DNA from: Spirochaetales bacterium
GTDB taxonomy: Bacteria; Spirochaetota; Spirochaetia; DTKZ01
DNA length: 5,592 nucleotides
Assembly (NCBI GenBank): GCA_031274005.1
Contig: JAISQU010000197.1
Span: 1-5,592, forward strand
Direction: 5' to 3'
This document shows, in pieces, positions 5,390 through 5,592 of this stretch; position 1 is the first letter of the stretch, and each line of letters begins with the position of its first letter. The notes below the pieces were generated by a model. That model was not told the DNA's origin. It worked only from the letters and a program-made list of their open reading frames with translations, and made no database searches. Position numbers and translations under genes: made by a program.

Positions 5390-5440
5390 TTTGCGGCGTA
5401 AAACGCCGCAAACCGGCGCACGGAAAAAATTGGTGCACCC
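5390..5440 (+). repeat. Hairpin plus 26-bp dispersed repeat, right copy
   Basis: A 9-bp perfect stem, tttgcggcg/cgccgcaaa, with a 5-base loop (5390-5398/5404-5412) is followed two bases later by a 26-base stretch (5415-5440) identical to 94-119. In the left copy a hairpin (75-93) directly abuts the same 26 bases, but its arms differ in sequence. The shared module starts ggcgcacgg, has an A-run, and ends ggtgcaccc; its ends pair through gcac/gtgc. The two copies are direct repeats flanking the whole gene cluster. The family is not recognised. Confidence 0.75.
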
Positions 5441-5507
5441 GGTGTATATGCTATTCTTGACCCATAACTCGATGATTGATTACATATTTCAGGAATTTCT
5501 AACCGCA

Positions 5508-5528
5508 AAGTCGAAAAAGTCGAAAAAG
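5508..5528. repeat. Short 9-bp tandem repeat
   Basis: The unit aagtcgaaa occurs twice in tandem, followed by a partial third copy (aag). It lies in A-rich non-coding sequence near the right end, and no function is apparent. Confidence 0.55.
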
Positions 5529-5592
5529 TTTTTGCTGGAAGCCCGGGTTTTACCTTGTTATATCCAGGTAATTTGTAAGATTTGAGATAAAA

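Larger units (their letters stand above)
4824..5592. other. Gene-free region of repeats and mobile-element remnants
   Basis: These 769 bases follow the last gene and contain no reading frame with family resemblance. In order they hold a promoter-like TATAAT (4887-4892), an element bounded by inverted repeats (4902-5226), a GC hairpin (5243-5256), a minus-strand group II intron 3' relic (5253-5327), an inverted-repeat-like sequence (5348-5362), a hairpin plus 26-bp repeat (5390-5440) and a short tandem repeat (5508-5528). No good terminator for the RraA-like gene is seen directly after its stop. Confidence 0.75.

Noticed and set aside
94..5440. The two 26-bp repeats considered as a CRISPR array.
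   Set aside because: There are only two copies more than 5 kb apart, with no regular spacers and no cas genes.
5391..5585. A 64-residue + strand frame at the right end.
   Set aside because: It starts inside the repeat hairpin, has no ribosome binding site, and reads through the 26-bp module in a different frame from the left copy, so the module is not a conserved coding unit.

Overview
The window holds the distal part of a solute-uptake and catabolic cluster, all on the + strand, followed by a gene-free 3' region made of repeats and mobile-element remnants. In order: the C-terminal half of a tripartite tricarboxylate transporter (TTT) large membrane subunit (TctA), a complete TTT periplasmic binding protein (TctC), a FadR-type GntR regulator, an Ldh_2-family NAD(P)-dependent 2-hydroxyacid dehydrogenase, and an RraA-like aldolase/decarboxylase-family protein.

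The layout suggests a bacterium that imports an organic acid by TctC and TctA (with an unseen TctB), oxidises its 2-hydroxyl group with the Ldh_2 enzyme, and cleaves or decarboxylates the resulting keto acid with the RraA-like enzyme, under control of the GntR/FCD regulator. The substrate cannot be read from the sequence. The malate to oxaloacetate to pyruvate route fits both enzyme families, but so do other hydroxy-dicarboxylates. The regulator and dehydrogenase genes overlap by 8 bp. tctC, gntR and rraA each have promoter-like sequences in front, and the gntR and rraA ones carry inverted repeats that could be operators.

Both ends of the window are unusual. At the left, about 150 bases of hairpin-rich repeat are joined in frame to TctA, and the frame stays open to the window edge. 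A 26-bp stretch of that repeat recurs exactly, in the same orientation, near the right end (5415-5440), again just after a strong hairpin. Positions 4824-5592 contain no convincing gene. They hold a 325-bp element bounded by perfect 21-bp inverted repeats (4902-5226), a minus-strand group II intron 3' relic (domains V and VI, about 5253-5327), a third inverted-repeat-like sequence next to it, and the second copy of the left-end repeat.

The moderately GC-rich genes, Shine-Dalgarno starts and abundance of structured repeats would suit a spirochaete such as a gut Treponema relative. This is an impression from overall style, not from a diagnostic marker, and is held with low confidence. The genes are recognised family members. 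The least explained material is the repeat system and its in-frame fusion to TctA.
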